64,000 bases of DNA from contig ML978122.1 in NCBI GenBank assembly GCA_010015805.1, positions 3,196,453-3,260,452 on the forward strand, written 5' to 3'. Position numbers and translations under genes: made by a program. The notes under the pieces were generated by a model. The model had not been told where the DNA came from and did no database searches. It saw nothing but the letters and a program-made list of their open reading frames with translations. Positions 1 to 12,531 of this stretch are shown here, one piece after another (position 1 is the stretch's first letter; the number at the start of each line of letters is the position of its first letter). The DNA comes from Rhizodiscina lignyota. Its lineage: Eukaryota > Ascomycota > Dothideomycetes > Aulographales > Rhizodiscinaceae.

Positions 1-303
1 TCGAATGACTCGAGTATCGATGTAGCGGGTAGGATGTTTGTTCACCAAACGACCACCACAACGTCACCAATCCGGGAAACCGAGGATGAAGCTTCTGTAA
101 GACTATATTGCGCCTATTCCTTGAAAGGTATGAATACAGTACTTACTTCTTGAGCGTAGAGGAGTAGTAGCGATAGGTTAACCACAAATTCGACGATACA
201 GCACCTCGACACGCCCAGTAAAGCTGCCAGCTTTACCCTCCCTGCGATCACCGTACCTGATGAGGCTATCATTTGCTCTCGCTCTTTGGAGTGTCTCAAT
301 CAA
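1..303. other. Window edge and 5' region of first gene
   Basis: No independent gene is seen. The plus frame used by the gene at 304 stays open back to about 160, so an upstream exon is possible. A GTATGA donor-like site near 128 followed by CTTAC (142-146) and a TAG near 168-170 would make a short intron of about 43 nt. I could not join it to a convincing start codon. Confidence 0.4.
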
Positions 304-1723
304 ATGCCACATGGTACGGACAGGGCCCGATTGCAGACTTTCCCGGTGCAGAACAGTTCGACTACGGACTATGGGCCTTCGAGCCAGAATTTGGCGCAAT
401 CCATCACTGAGAAGGATAAAGAGCTTGCCAGGCTCAGTGCAATTATCGAGAGTCAACAGCAGACGATTCGGAGGCAGCAAATGCTTCTCGAACGCAGTTT
501 CGAAACTTGTGACTCCAGATACGGCAAACTCTCTCATGGGAAACGCGATGAAATGAACATGTGTCGCGAATTGGACAGAAAAATTGTTCAGTTGATTAAC
601 GAACAAGAGCTGGAAAGGAAGAAGTGGCAAAGGGAATCTGAAAGCTGGAGCTATGCGGTGCTCCACGGATCCAAAGAAGATGAAGTCTTCAAGTTGCGAG
701 AAGAGCTCGCGAACCTGGAAGAAAAGCAGATGGAATACCGGCAGCTGTTCAGCTTTGTGCGTAATGACAGAACGATGGCCGAGAGCTCGAAGCTAAGCGA
801 TATCCACGAAAAGATGGATTATCTCGTTAGGGATGTGATGATTCTTTCGAATGCATTTGATGGGTCCACCTTTCGAAGTCGGACGCCGCCGCCGCCAAAT
901 TCAGATGCGGAGCAGCTAATTCGACGGGTACTGACCGGCGTTCCAAGATCACTATCACCAGAATCCTTTTCCGTATCCACCGAATCGCTCATGAACACGG
1001 TTGATAGTGTGAAAGGCAGCGGTCTCGCGGCCGCTGTCGTCAGCGTGGCTTTCCAGGAATGGATATTTGAGGCTGATTGGCCTAACTTCGACCCAGAAAA
1101 GAACGAGCTCCTTGACATATATAGAGATCAGCAACGCCAGCAAGCAGGTAAGTTGCTTATCATACATGCTTTGATAGCGTACCACTGACTAGCTTTACAT
1201 AGATGGGCTTCACCTGCTGAGGGGTCGAGATTGTGCAGCACATCGGACCTTGGTCGAAAGGCCTGGCTTCACCAAGCATCAACTTCCTTCCAAAGCGGAA
1301 GAGCTTGCAAACCGGATCAAAGAAGCTTTATCAACCATCTTTCTCTGGGTAGAAGACGAAGAGAGGCTTCGAGAACTAAAGAGGCTGATTGAGGACGCTC
1401 TGAATCTGAAAGTGTTGGTGCTCACTGGAAACATAACTTACTCTTTGTTGACAGTGAAGCCTGGTACACCATTCAACCCCAGAGTCATGCACATTGACCA
1501 TGATGGCAGTGCATCAGCAGAACTGGCCCAAAATTCCGCCGCGGTCGTGAAATTTTGTCGCTTCCCCGCCCTCTTCGTGCGCAAATCGGCGGCTCCTGCA
1601 GACGTGGAAGAGGGCCATGATATGTCCCGAGGCCTCGTTAGCCTACAAACATTCGGGCCAATCGGCTTGGACGACGTGCGCAACCATGACTGTCTGCTGA
1701 AGGCGAAGGTTCTTCTGGGTTAG
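304..1723 (+). CDS. Uncharacterised coiled-coil fungal protein, two exons
   Basis: Modelled as join(304..1147, 1203..1723), 454 residues from the first ATG; an extra 5' exon is possible because the frame is open further upstream. The 55-nt intron has a GTAAGT donor, a CTGAC branch-like site and an ACATAG acceptor, and the phase is kept across it (Gln-Ala-Asp-Gly-Leu). The N-terminal third is rich in Glu, Lys and Gln with heptad-like spacing (residues about 30-70 and 90-150), suggesting coiled coils. A short proline run (PPPP) lies near residue 197. The C-terminal part has an amphipathic helical stretch (AEELANRIKEALSTIFLW) followed by mixed alpha/beta sequence. I do not recognise a family or any catalytic motif. 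It resembles the many fungus-specific hypothetical proteins with an N-terminal coiled coil; a function cannot be assigned. Confidence 0.65.
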
Positions 1724-2196
1724 CGAGTGCACATCGGAGTGGGTGGAACGATCAGAATGCTCAATGGAATATGGTGATAAAGGAGTTGTATCAGATGGAC
1801 TTAGGCATATCAGCATCGGCTTAGATATAGCAGTGTTGAAAGCATGGCAAGGAATGAGCATGAAGCAAACATTTCGCGAGGTTCGGTGGTGAAGTACTCC
1901 GTAAAACAAATGCCAAGTCGTCCGTCAAACAAGGGTTACGATAAGCGACCTCAGGACGGGGTTTCGGCGCGCAAAGATCCAGGTACATGCAGGTGGATTA
2001 GTACCTAAATTCTAGGTTGGGTAGTAGGGAGTACCCGAACGCCGACTAATCTCGCCCAAGGCTCCGAACGATAAAGGTGAGCAGTTTCCCTGTCCTTTCA
2101 CGTATAACACACGAACAGCCACGCCTTTGTTTTAGAAATATAGTTCATTCAGGCTAGCAATTACAGTTCTATCTTACGCGACGAACAGAAAAACAT
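1724..2196. other. Intergenic, nothing recognised
   Basis: 473 nt between the coiled-coil gene and the ambiguous ORF pair. No repeats, RNA genes or recognised motifs are seen. Confidence 0.4.
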
Positions 2197-2655
2197 ATGA
2201 TTTTAGAAGATTTGTCTCCAAACTTCCAAAGCTACGTAACCGAAACTCTTGTTCGCGGGAAGAGTCAGAGCCGTATCTCAACCGAGAAAGAGGCAAGGCC
2301 AGCTCAGCTATCCCATACCATTCTCGAAGGACGACCCAATTGGAATGAACTTGCCCTTGATTTTGTTTCTGCTCTTGAAAGGATATTCGACGCTCGCTTC
2401 GATATTACAGCCATTGAGTTCAAGCATGACGCCAACAGTGAGCTCGCGATGAGGCTTCCCCTTCTTGGGATAGATGAATTTACGTTTGGTTTCAAGGCGC
2501 GACATGTCGATCACTATCTCGCCGATCTCTTCGCAGTCTTCGAGAAAGTTAGACAGTACATCAAGGCGGGTAAAGATGCTCGTACCGGCATTCCTGGGGT
2601 GATCAAGCGGAAAGCCAGACTCAAAGTTGTTCTCCGACTCGTAAACGCCTTCTAG
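2197..2655 (+). CDS. Possible small hypothetical protein (plus-strand alternative)
   Basis: A 152-residue ORF with an ATG in an A-rich context (AAAAACATATG). The predicted protein is mostly helical and ends in a basic segment (KRKARLKVVLRLVNAF). No signal peptide, membrane segment or known domain is seen. It overlaps the minus-strand ORF 2308-2739 over most of its length, so it competes with that call. There is no homology that I can recall to decide between them. Confidence 0.3.
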   Translation: MILEDLSPNFQSYVTETLVRGKSQSRISTEKEARPAQLSHTILEGRPNWNELALDFVSALERIFDARFDITAIEFKHDANSELAMRLPLLGIDEFTFGFKARHVDHYLADLFAVFEKVRQYIKAGKDARTGIPGVIKRKARLKVVLRLVNAF

Positions 2656-2739
2656 GATCACGGGAGGCTCCCCGACGGCTATTTTGTGAATTGATTTTAT
2701 CGACTCCGACATGAAACGCTCAGGGACCGTGGTGGTCAA
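2308..2739 (-). CDS. Possible small hypothetical protein (minus-strand reading)
   Basis: A 143-residue ORF from ATG at 2739 to a stop at 2308. Its codon use looks coding (many C- or G-ending codons) and the C-terminal half reads like beta strands (ELTVGVMLELNGCNIEASVE). It may run on through an intron: a GTATGG donor overlaps the last codons, a CTGAC branch-like site follows, and an AAG acceptor near 2241 would add about 24 residues ending near 2165. No family is recognised. It lies almost entirely antisense to the 152-residue plus-strand ORF at 2197-2655, whose codon use also looks plausible. Only one of the two is likely to be a gene; I slightly favour this strand. Confidence 0.38.
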   Translation of the reverse strand: MTTTVPERFMSESIKSIHKIAVGEPPVILEGVYESENNFESGFPLDHPRNAGTSIFTRLDVLSNFLEDCEEIGEIVIDMSRLETKRKFIYPKKGKPHRELTVGVMLELNGCNIEASVEYPFKSRNKIKGKFIPIGSSFENGMG

Positions 2740-3175
2740 ACTCTGTTCTGCTATCAGCTAATTGTTTTGCCGCTAAGTAATCGCCTGAAAGCGCTTGTCG
2801 TGCTTGAATAGGCGTATTGTGAGGTTTGACGGCACAAATAGTTCGGTTGATTTGAGAGGATATTATTTTGGATTGGGATCGTCTTTTCGGTGATGATACG
2901 ACTGGCCTCCTTCTGAGCCTCGAGCGAATTATCTTTGCTCTTGTACGACCTGACGGCACATTTTCGGATCATTGTTCTTCAGAAAGGTGAAATGATAATA
3001 TATCTATCTTTACGCCCCGTCTGGCCTTTCACTGTGGAAGCATGTGGAGAAACCGATTCCCCTCGGCGCAAAGGATGAGTCGCCTTCTTGCACAGGACAA
3101 GTCCCCTCGAAAACAGGAAGGCGCGCAAGAACGGCATGTCTCTGCGACCTGCATGGTCGTGCTTGATCGAAGACT
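2740..3175. other. Intergenic, nothing recognised
   Basis: 436 nt holding the probable 3' UTR of the minus-strand Asa1 gene and the upstream region of the ambiguous ORF. Short ORFs here look non-coding. Confidence 0.4.
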
Positions 3176-4764
3176 TCAGTAAATCTCCCACAAACTGACC
3201 TTCCCGTCCTTCGACCCTGCCGCAACCCAATGTGTCGCCTGAGTCTTAGCCTCTCGCCTCGCGCTCGCAGTTATGACATTCCCTGCCTTCTGAAGATTCA
3301 CAGTGATGCCGGATGATGGCGCCTTTCCCTTGCTGCTGCTCGCGATGTTCATATCGCGCAGGGCATCCTCCACAGGGACCTTGTCGTTACTATTTTCGCT
3401 TTCGTTGGCCGCGGCATTGGAGGATGCGCTAGGGGTGGGCAGGGTCTCCGCGAACGCAACCGCATAGCAGCCTTCTTTGTGCCACTTTAGCACTGCGAGC
3501 TCTTGGAGGGATTTGGTGGCGTAGACTCGCACGCGGTTGTCCCATCCCGCAGTTGCGAGAATCTGTTCGTCGTCTCGGATGGTGAGAGACTGCTGGCCGG
3601 AGTGCTTGGTGTGTATGATTTTCTTTGGAGCGGTTGTCGCTACTGACAGAGATGCTGTTGGAGATGCTGTTGGAAGGGGATGTTGAGCGATAATGTCATC
3701 TGCGGAAGATGTGTAGAAGAAGCCCGTTTTCGGGGCGACGCAGAGTGATAGAATAGGCTCAGAATGAGGCTGTGAGAGATACACTTGGGACCAAGTGCGG
3801 GAATGGGGGTTCAGTTCGTGCATGCAGACGTATCCGGATTCATAGCCCGCGATTAGTAGCAGGCGACGAGAGGAAGGGTAGTACAGCAACTCGATAGCCA
3901 TGACCATGCCAATGCCAGTGACTGCTATGGAGGTAGATGCGTTTGAACGTGAGGGGAGCCGTGGTGGTGGACATGTCGAGAGAACACGCTCTGTTGGAAG
4001 GCGGTAGATGTCGATTGAGGATTCCTTGCTCGAAGGGACAGCTACGTAGACGGAATTGGCGAAATTGATGGCACCACTTGCAATATCTCCGTAGCTGAAG
4101 ACATTGTGCCATTCACGCAAGAAAGCGAAACCGCAGAAGTTGAGGGTATTGACAGATAATGAATGCAGAATTGTCGGAGGAGTACGGGATGAAGTAGAGT
4201 CGTCAATGGGGAGAATTTTACAGCACGCAGATTCGTCAGTAGGTCTGAGCTGCCATACTCTGAGAGTTGAGTCCCGCCCGTGGCTGTGGAGAGACGTAAG
4301 AATTTGAGTATACAGCGCAACTCACGCCTTTTCTCGACGATCGAAGGATGTCTGAAAGTTTCGATCGACGTAATATGACGAAATTCAGGAAATAGAAAAT
4401 CCACATACGTAATGATGCGGTTTGACGTCCATTCCATCAGCTTGAGAATAGGGCCATCGTGCGCCCGCCATACAGCAACTGGTCGCCTGGTTGCCAAATT
4501 CCATACGACGACCCAGCCATCCGCATCCCCTGTCAGGAGGCGACTGTGCCGGCGAAGGAACGCTACGGCGTGAATTTGGGAGGCGTGGCCACGGAGGATA
4601 TATTGTGGCTGTGCCGGCGGAAGCGTGCGCTGAGAGAATTGGGCGTTGTTTGTTTCCGATGCGTCGTCGTCGAATTCCTTTTCTATGTTTGTCGCTGGCC
4701 TGGGCCTTATCTCCGCACTGCCGTCCGCCTTTACTCCCCTTTCGCCCTCTTCAGCGAACGGCAT
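3176..4764 (-). CDS. asa1: ASTRA-associated protein 1 (WD40 repeat)
   Basis: Model complement(join(3176..4283, 4409..4764)), 487 residues. The 125-nt intron has a GTATGT donor and a CCACAG acceptor, and splicing restores a textbook WD junction ([12 protein letters not shown]). WD40 repeats are visible: an N-terminal one with [11 protein letters not shown] and [12 protein letters not shown], one at the exon junction, a later one with [11 protein letters not shown], and a C-terminal blade ending [12 protein letters not shown]. The order, the SKDGKVSLW end and the short N-terminal extension match Asa1, a subunit of the ASTRA complex. That complex is linked to Tra1, the TTT (Tel2-Tti1-Tti2) chaperone and chromatin-remodelling complexes in yeast. 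A low-complexity Ser/Asn/Glu insert sits near the C-terminus before the last blade. The start at 4764 gives a short disordered leader ([10 protein letters not shown]). Family is confident; function is from homologues. Confidence 0.88.
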
Positions 4765-6562
4765 CTTCCTTCAACGGCGTCCACTCACGGCTCCGGCCAC
4801 GGCAAATATCAAAAGCAACGAGCATGAGATGAAGTCGGCGCGCATTACTGTGATCACCAGTGGAAGCAGAGCTGTTCCTTTCGACGCGAACTCTCAGAAA
4901 AGAAGCATGACTAAGGCGGCAGGGCAAAGATCGCTCCAAGGGTTCTGGCCGTGGCTGTGGCGCCTATTGGACAAGGACAGGGCTTTCGGTCTGCTTTTCG
5001 ATCCGCCGTCGTCGCTGCAAAGGTGGAAGGATAGTGTGCAGCGGCTTAGTCAGGGGTGCTCTGGTGTTCAGATGGAGAGCGAGGAGAGCTTATGCGACAG
5101 CGCGCCAAGGGCTGACGTGAAAGAGGCAACGGGACATGTAGGGGATTTGATATGGCGGCGGACGTTGGTGGTGAGTGCGCAGCGCGCTTGAAGAGACAGG
5201 CAAGCCAAGGCGGCTTGCGCGATAGCGCCCTGCATCGTCGCGTGCACCTGCCGCAGCAGCGCTGCAGCAAAAGCAAGGCCGCCGCGATATATCAGACTGC
5301 GATGCAGCAGAGCAGCGCACAATACATGCGAAATGCACCCTGGAAATTGCCCGTCACTGCGCGGGGCCTCCTGCCATCCGCACACACGCCCTCCCTCGCT
5401 TCTGGCCTGCATGGCGTTGCAACGAGGCCATCTTGTGTAAGAACACGGCCTGCTTGTGCCACCCAGTCTGCTCTGACGTGCGCCGCTTGTGGGCGCGAGT
5501 GTGTGCGTGTCGCCGTCGCAGCGCCGCCGGGCTCGCTCGCGCGCCCCTTTGTCTCTCGAGGTGTCTGTGGAGAGTCTGTCGTCTTGACTTGCGATTCGCC
5601 GGCGTGGCACGCGCTAGAAGCAGAAGAAGGCAGGCCCTACCGCCCGACGCGGCCTAGCGCGCTGGCCCGAGCGGCAGGTTAACGCTGATCGACGTGACTT
5701 GCACCACCAACCTGGCAAGCTGGATGTGCTCTCTCTGCTCACCACGCAACGCACCTGTCGCCCCATTCCTCGCTCTCATCCTCACCATCCTGCTCGCCCT
5801 CGCGCTCGCTCCCATCTGCTGCTGCCACTCGTCGTCGAAACGTCTGCTGCTGCCGCTCTTCGTCGCACATTCTCGACCGCCTCGAGTTTCTCCCCCTGCC
5901 CTCAAACAACTTCTCCAGACGCTCGACCCTCGCCCCGGTCATCCCACTGCGCCGACGAGCTTCCCACCACCTCGACATCATTCACACTGAAGCACGGCCG
6001 TGAACCATCCGAACTGCTGCAAGACCAATCCGTGTCGTCCATTGTTTCTTGCGTCACACTCTGTCGGCCTTTCGTCCAGACCGTTGACCATCCGCTCGCC
6101 ATCCTCACTAATCGCCCCGCTGCACCTCCACTGCGCCTCCGACAGCAAAAGCTCCGAACCGCACATGCGACGAAGCTACTATTCCTCCAGCACCGCAACC
6201 GCACTGTCCAAGTCGTTTCACACTCGACGGCTTCCGGTCGTGAATGCGCACCGGGCAATACTGCTCGAATGTATAACGACACGCACAACGCGAGACTCTC
6301 CACCCAGTCCCCTCTAGGTGTACCCTGCACACTCGGAACAATTGGCTTTCACTTCTTCCGTTGTGCGCAGTAAAAGACTTCGAGTGCTTCGCTCGCAACA
6401 TCTTCATTTCATCATCCGTAATTGTAATTGCATACTCGTAACTCTTCACGCTGGCGACCGTATACGAACAGCCTGGGTCTCTTCAGGCATTTCCATACAT
6501 ATCTACCAATGCGCACGAGCCGAGAACCTCACCATCGACTGCGTCTGACTATACTTTGACAG
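4765..6562. promoter_or_regulatory. Long non-coding leader/promoter of the Zn2Cys6 gene
   Basis: 1.8 kb with no convincing gene between the divergent Asa1 and the transcription-factor gene. Between about 5730 and 5990 the plus strand is strongly C/T-rich, typical of fungal promoters and 5' UTRs. Several short upstream ATGs and ORFs occur. A TTTGACAG acceptor ending at 6562 immediately precedes the first coding codons, so at least one intron probably lies in the leader. Its donor and the first exon could not be fixed. Confidence 0.5.
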
Positions 6563-9355
6563 GCGATCGAGTCTCGGACAAACGAAGCGCGAGCTCCCAG
6601 TCCAGCCCTCGTCCGCCTAAGAGACGGAAGGAAGCGAGACCACAATACACGCGTGAAGCTCAGAGTGGAGGGAGTGCTAAGACCGAGCCAGGGGAAGCTA
6701 TGGTTCGTGGAGATGCGTCCGGCACCGCTGCAAATGCCGACGCTGGCCAGGCTAGCAAGCCCAAGCGAGTTCGAACTGGATGCCTTACATGTCGTGAGCG
6801 ACACCTCAAGTGCGACGAAGGCCTTCCCAATTGCCAAAACTGCCGAAAGTCGAGTCGTACCTGTAAGCGAGGCATCAAGCTCAATTTTATTGACATAACA
6901 GTCAAGCAACCACCGATTCTGCTTACGTCCAGGGGAGGGGACACCAGGTTCGAAGACAACTCGAGAGAGATTGCATCCGAATACAAAGGTGGCCTTGCTA
7001 AATATGGTCTGCCTGAGACTCCTCGCGCGCCTGCAATCGAACCTACAATAACTTATGACTTTGGCCCCAATCCAAGTCACGCGCCTATGCATGCGTCCCA
7101 AGCATTACCACCCATTCAGGGTATGCTCCCGGATCAATACCAGGAAGAACTACAACAAAGGCCACACGACTCGCGGCGAGACTCATACCACCAGCACACC
7201 AGTTCACATTCGGACTCGGGCTATACCTCCTCGCAACTGGCTAATGCATCATACTCTAACCCGGAACAACCTCAAACCCCTTACAAAGAGATAAAATCGT
7301 ATTTGAATACACCGGATGAGGTCCTGTATATCCAGATCTTCATCGAAGAGGTCGGCTTGTGGATGGACAGCATGGACCCACACAAACATGTGAGCTTTAC
7401 TGACCAAACTCTATCGCGAAGGCTAATATAAGAAAGTTTTCACGCTTGCTGCCATTCAACTCATTATCCGAGCCCATGCTGCTCAATGCGTTCTTAGCGT
7501 GTGGTGCTCGCCACATGTCGCTCGTCAACCTCCAATTCTCCGAGGAGAAGGCGTTGTATTATTACAATACTGCCACAACGCACCTGCTCAATGCCCTCCA
7601 GGACCCAAATCGTGATACTGTCATCTGTGCTACCACCGCTGTTATTCTCAACGTATATGAGATCATGTGTGAGCGTGCTCTACAGCGTATGAATCACATT
7701 GCGGGCGCGAGGGCGTTGATAAAAGAGTGCCGCTGGAATGCAAAAAGCACTGGCATTGGTGCCGCATGCTTCTGGTTGAATGTCGGCATGGAGCTGTTGA
7801 GCTGCTTGCATTTCAACTGGCAAGTGGCTTGGGATCCGGATGAGTGGGGCGTGGACATGGACTTCTCGCGAGAGTCTGAGACGAACCGTGAGGAAGTTTG
7901 GACGTATCGCATTCTCTACATTGTCGCCAAGATTGCCAACTTCCGCGCCGCCGCATCCGTAAAGACCCATGAAGGGAGCCCCCGGACGGAGGAGTACCGG
8001 CTGCAGCACCGCTACGCAGAGTGGCAAAGGCTGAAGCATTTGGCAGACAGTTGGAATGAGTGCATACCCAGGACGATGCATCCGTTAGCGTATTTGGAAG
8101 CACACCGGACGAGAGATAACAACCCGTTCCCAGAGGTCTACCTGATCAAACGAACGACGATTGTAGCACGGCTATTTTATCACACTGCTATGGTGTTGCT
8201 GGCACAAATCAATCCCGTCGGAGACAGTGTGGTAGATGAAATGCGGAAGATGCAGTCACAGCATTCGACTCTGATTTGTGGGATCGTTGCTCATACGAAA
8301 GACAGGTAAGCTATCCTTCCCACGACCTCATACTTGTCTCTTGCAACGAAACTTGGTTACTCTTATCAGTCGCAGACGATGGCAGATGAAACTGAACAGA
8401 CTAACATTTCTTAAACAGAGGCGTTGCTTCAGTCGCGCTTCGGTCACTTGCGATCGCCTCCGAATGTCTCACCAACCGCCGTGAGCAAGAGGAGGTACTA
8501 GCAATCTTCGAGCGAATCCGCAAAAACACTGGTTGGCGCATCGGCTTTGTGAAAAAGGAGCTGCCCCTCAAATGGGGCTGGACTGAACTGTCGCCTCCCA
8601 ATACTGGAACGTCTTCTTCACACTCCTCGACAGCATCGTCCGCATCGGTACCGAATCCTTACTCCCAGAATCACAGCAATTCAAGTTCAGCTGCTGTCTC
8701 GCAAGGCTTCGCGCCACCGCAATCTCAAGCAACGGCTCCTGCGCCCTCGCAGCACCGTACAAGCCTCAGTGGCGGTGCTGGCATGACTGCTGCCCAATCA
8801 GCCCAACAAGTTGTTCTGCAACACCAGCAAAGCCCTGTCCAGACGCCACCAAGCCTCCAACCCTATCAAAACCATCTTCCCCCATCTATCCATCACCAGC
8901 AAGCTTATCAATCCTCAGGACAGCCGAATGTTAGCGTTCAGCACCCACATCATCAGCATGGGCACGCTCATCCTCACCATCACACTTCGTCCGTTTCGCA
9001 CCCGCAGCCGCAACATCAAGCGTCAGTAGTCTCACACCAACACTCTCACTCTCACTCGATACCTCATCATCAGCAGCAGTCTCAGCAGAATCCTATCCAG
9101 TCGCATTCACAGCAGCAGGTGCAACAGCCAGTGCAACAACACCAGCAAGCTCCACAACGTCGTGCTACTGCTCCTACATTTGTCAACCCACTCGCCGGCG
9201 CGGACTTTGCGCTGCCGCAGCATCCGTATCAGAGCTATTACGTCCCGGCGAGCGTGAACAATGCTCAGGTGCACCACGCTGGTATTCCGAGCTCGGGCTC
9301 GAGCTCGTTGTCCAATTCCATGAGCGGCGTGGGCGGACTGAGCTTCGGTTTCTGA
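6563..9355 (+). CDS. Zn2Cys6 fungal transcription factor (OefC/Moc3-like)
   Basis: Model join(6563..7389, 7437..8305, 8419..9355); the true start is uncertain, because the frame is open past a splice acceptor at 6560-6562 and the first in-frame ATG is at 6700. A basic stretch (PKRVRTG) leads into the DNA-binding domain with six cysteines spaced C-x2-C-x6-C-x6-C-x2-C-x6-C (CLTCRERHLKCDEGLPNC and on). This is a binuclear zinc cluster. The middle region (LLPFNSLSEPMLLNAFLACG) is the conserved regulatory region of the C6 family seen in OefC/Moc3-type regulators. The last third is low complexity, rich in Gln, His, Ser and Pro with poly-Gln/His patches. Introns: 47 nt (GTGAGC, CTGAC) and 113 nt (GTAAGC). 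It is a nuclear regulator; targets are unknown. Confidence 0.85.
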
Positions 9356-10919
9356 ACAAGCCCCCCATCGATACCCTTACTCTGACGACTAACGACCTGG
9401 TTTTCTATCGCATGTACGATAAGCGTGCCTTTCCCACTTCGCTACTCTTTAATTCACGTCCAGTATTTTAATAAAAGCATTTTGGTTGGGTGGCGTACTT
9501 CACCAAGGAACGAGGATCTGGAGCGGTCAAAAGTTGTCTCATTTTCCAGCACAGCGATGGCGCTGACGGGGGCGGTCATTATTGCAAGGGCGGCCTTTGT
9601 CCACTTTAGCGATGCATGTGGTTGGTGGGGAGGAAGGGATTTGCGGGACATGGTCGACACGTATGGCATGTATTTGTACGACACTGGACGTTGTTACGAT
9701 TTTGCTCTCTGGCTTGAGAAGAGGGGACATGGCTTTAATGTGGCTATGGAACTTGAACTAGTCTGGGACGTGGGATGATGCCGAAAAGCGACTGTGCGCG
9801 ATCCGACGCGCCTCTTCAAAAACTTAGACGAGTCTATGCATACGCTGTAGATGTAATGTATATACGATATTGCGTATTCAAGTCAGAACCGACCTCGGAG
9901 TGTTTGTGAAGAATAGCTTCACCGGCATGCAGGATCCTTTCAATCGCCTCTGAATTTATGAACATCGATGCGTTTGATCGGTTGTCTGTACACAACTTTT
10001 ATTGTCCCATGTGCGAAGGAAGTGCCCAATTCAGAATTGGTGTTTCAATTGCATGTGAAGCGTACGTTCGACGACTCACAGAATGATTTACTGCGCCGAT
10101 GCGGCGCTATGAAAATCAGGACGTATGAGCAAGGCTGTCTCCTGCCTGTCTAATTACTATTAACGCTGGGTATATAGAGCCATCAAGGTGTTATCCGATG
10201 TCCGACGGGAAGATGCATAAGTCGTTGCCGCGGAAGATCCGACATAGTGGGCTGTGAGGATTAATGCGTCTCCAACGGGTGACACGATCGAGATTCTGTG
10301 CCCGATGGGAACACACAGAAGCCTTTATCTGTTTGGGCTATTTGAGACGGTAGGCTATAAAGTCACATCTCTGCCGGGCTATTACCGCCGAGTTCCCGTC
10401 ACCGATGGGGTCGAATTCCGTGGGTGGAGTGTCTCGTCTTTCGGTGTCCTTTTGTAATTGTGGATGTGACATAATATCTTGTAGAATTCTCATGTCTATT
10501 CTCATCAACAATTCCACCAGTCAATTTCCTTTCATCGATGATGCTATCCGAGAGACGATGAAGGGCCGATCATAATCGTAAATGGACGAGGGAGCTTCCC
10601 TGCTCCCGACAAGCGAATAGATGTTCAGAAGTAGAGGTTCACAGTGAAGTTTAACTCTTACTGTCGAGACCCGGAGCGATGGGCGTCCATCAATACTGGC
10701 AATGCGTCCTGCTTGCGAAAATGGAATCGTACAACAATAATCTTTCGGATGTCGCATTGCATCGCGGAGGCTGAAGGAGCGGGCGGCGGGCGCAATCTCG
10801 AGTGGAATACAGTTGGGTTCTGTCTGTCAAAGCGACCTTGGTACATGCTGCGTTCGACGCACGAGTGCATTATTATCTAATCGTGGGTGAATTTAGGGAT
10901 TGCCGTGGTAGAGTTTGCG

Positions 10920-10947
10920 AGGAGGCAGCAGAGAGGAGGCAGCAGAG
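10920..10947. repeat. Two tandem 14-bp units
   Basis: AGGAGGCAGCAGAG occurs twice head to tail, followed by a partial third (AGGAG). It is a purine-rich microduplication in non-coding DNA with no assigned role. Confidence 0.75.
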
Positions 10948-12525
10948 AGGAGTCGGTCTCGTCGCGTGGTTTTAAAGGTGGCCGCGTCGACGATCCTATC
11001 CCAGCGCGGCAATGACATTCCAAGGATGAGGCCAAGCCAAGATTCAATGCTGCACGAAGCTACACATCCTCCTTCAACTGCACGATGCCACGGTCGACCC
11101 TGTCCGCACATATCGAGAGCACTGAATCGGCCTCGCGAACCTTGTTGCAGGCATGGGCTGAGTCAAGCATACGACAAGCATGACAAGACCGAATAAGCCC
11201 TATACCGTCTCAAGGCTAAGGACGGGCCACAAGCCATGTGGCACCAGCGGCTCCGTTGGTCGACATTAGATCCCATTTCTGCACCTTCTCCGACCGATCC
11301 GAGCCTAGATCCCCCGGATCTGAGGACCTTTCGGAGAGAAAGCGAACGGTACCGACGCAGCTCAAAGTAAGTTTTCTCTATGCTACTCAAATGCCTTATC
11401 CCGCGATCACTAATAACCTTACAGAGATAATGCTGCGGCCGATAGTGTTGAGCTCAGCTACGCCTAATCTATACAGTGTCTAACCGTCGACCCCGAATCT
11501 TATATGCCGTCCTCAACGATGTATTGATCACAATGCTTGGCTCGCAAAGCCACAGAAACGTTCTCCCTTCACTGGCTGACCGTAGTCATCTCTTCCTTAC
11601 CCTAGAGTGATGCCAAGAAAAAGATGCATCAGTCTGGACCATTACAGATCTCCAGGTACCCCATACGATTCATCTATCTTGCTTCTGGAATGGCTCGCTC
11701 CCCAGGCAACCTCATGGACTTCACCAATGCGGAAGCTGGTGGCATGTCGCAAGAGCGAGGAACTCGAAGGGGGCCTATTTTCGGCATCAACAACCCTCGA
11801 TCTCCTTCTAGAGGATGTGCTTCCAGGGACCGTTGTTCACTGCAATCCGTTTCCTGGCATCAATTGCCCTGCAAAGATTCGGCGTTCATAGAATCCAGCA
11901 AAACGTGGTTGCCCTGCAAGTCATCGTCCCCTGGCTTCAGCACTCTAAACAACTCTGCCCTGAGGATCCGGAGGACCTTGGCAAGCGGACTGATGCCAAC
12001 TCGCTCTCTGCAGTGACTTTGACATTCACACCCCGCTCGGACGCTTTCATATTACGCTCTCCTCAAGGTTCCCTTGCCAGCCACTCTGAGCTGAACAAAC
12101 GCAAGTATCCCAAGATCCTCAATCCCGCTCATCTCCCCACATCTCAAATACGCGAAGTATTTGAACCTGGTCAGACGTCCGTCAAATATCAGAGAGATGC
12201 CAAGAAAAGGCGGCGGTATACGAACACCTTCCGCCATCAGCCAACAAGTCCTTTGCTCGGTCCGCCAGCGATCTCATGGACCGGCTTCTCTCACCACATC
12301 CTCATGACTATGTGCCCCCTGGCAACATTAGGTCTGCAATGCAATCATTCTTCTTCTCTCCACCGAGTTATTGTTATCTCACTGAGTCGTGCCATGGTTC
12401 CTGAGAGCGGCCTCGATGCTTCCAAATTGCTTCTAGTCAATATCTCAATTTTGAATTCCTGGTCGTCATAGTCGCTTCTTGCGGATTGGACGTTAGGCTA
12501 GCTCTTCTACATGCACGGTTTGGAG

Positions 12526-12531
12526 TATAAA
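12526..12531 (+). promoter_or_regulatory. TATA box candidate
   Basis: TATAAA about 280 nt before the ATG of the small secreted protein. It is the only clear TATA in this stretch. The distance implies a long 5' UTR or a UTR intron, so the assignment is tentative. Confidence 0.35.

Noticed and set aside
5152-5682. Plus-strand ORF of 176 codons
   Set aside because: Arg/Ala/Ser/Cys-rich composition typical of GC-rich non-coding DNA; a competing minus ORF of 180 codons covers the same DNA; no start context or domain.
10395-10425. tRNA B-box-like sequence (GGGTCGAATTCC)
   Set aside because: No matching A box, acceptor stem or cloverleaf could be drawn around it.
11815-12471. Plus-strand ORF of 218 codons
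   Set aside because: Overlaps two other plus frames, composition is not protein-like, and no domain is recognised. Kept only as part of the gene-poor block.
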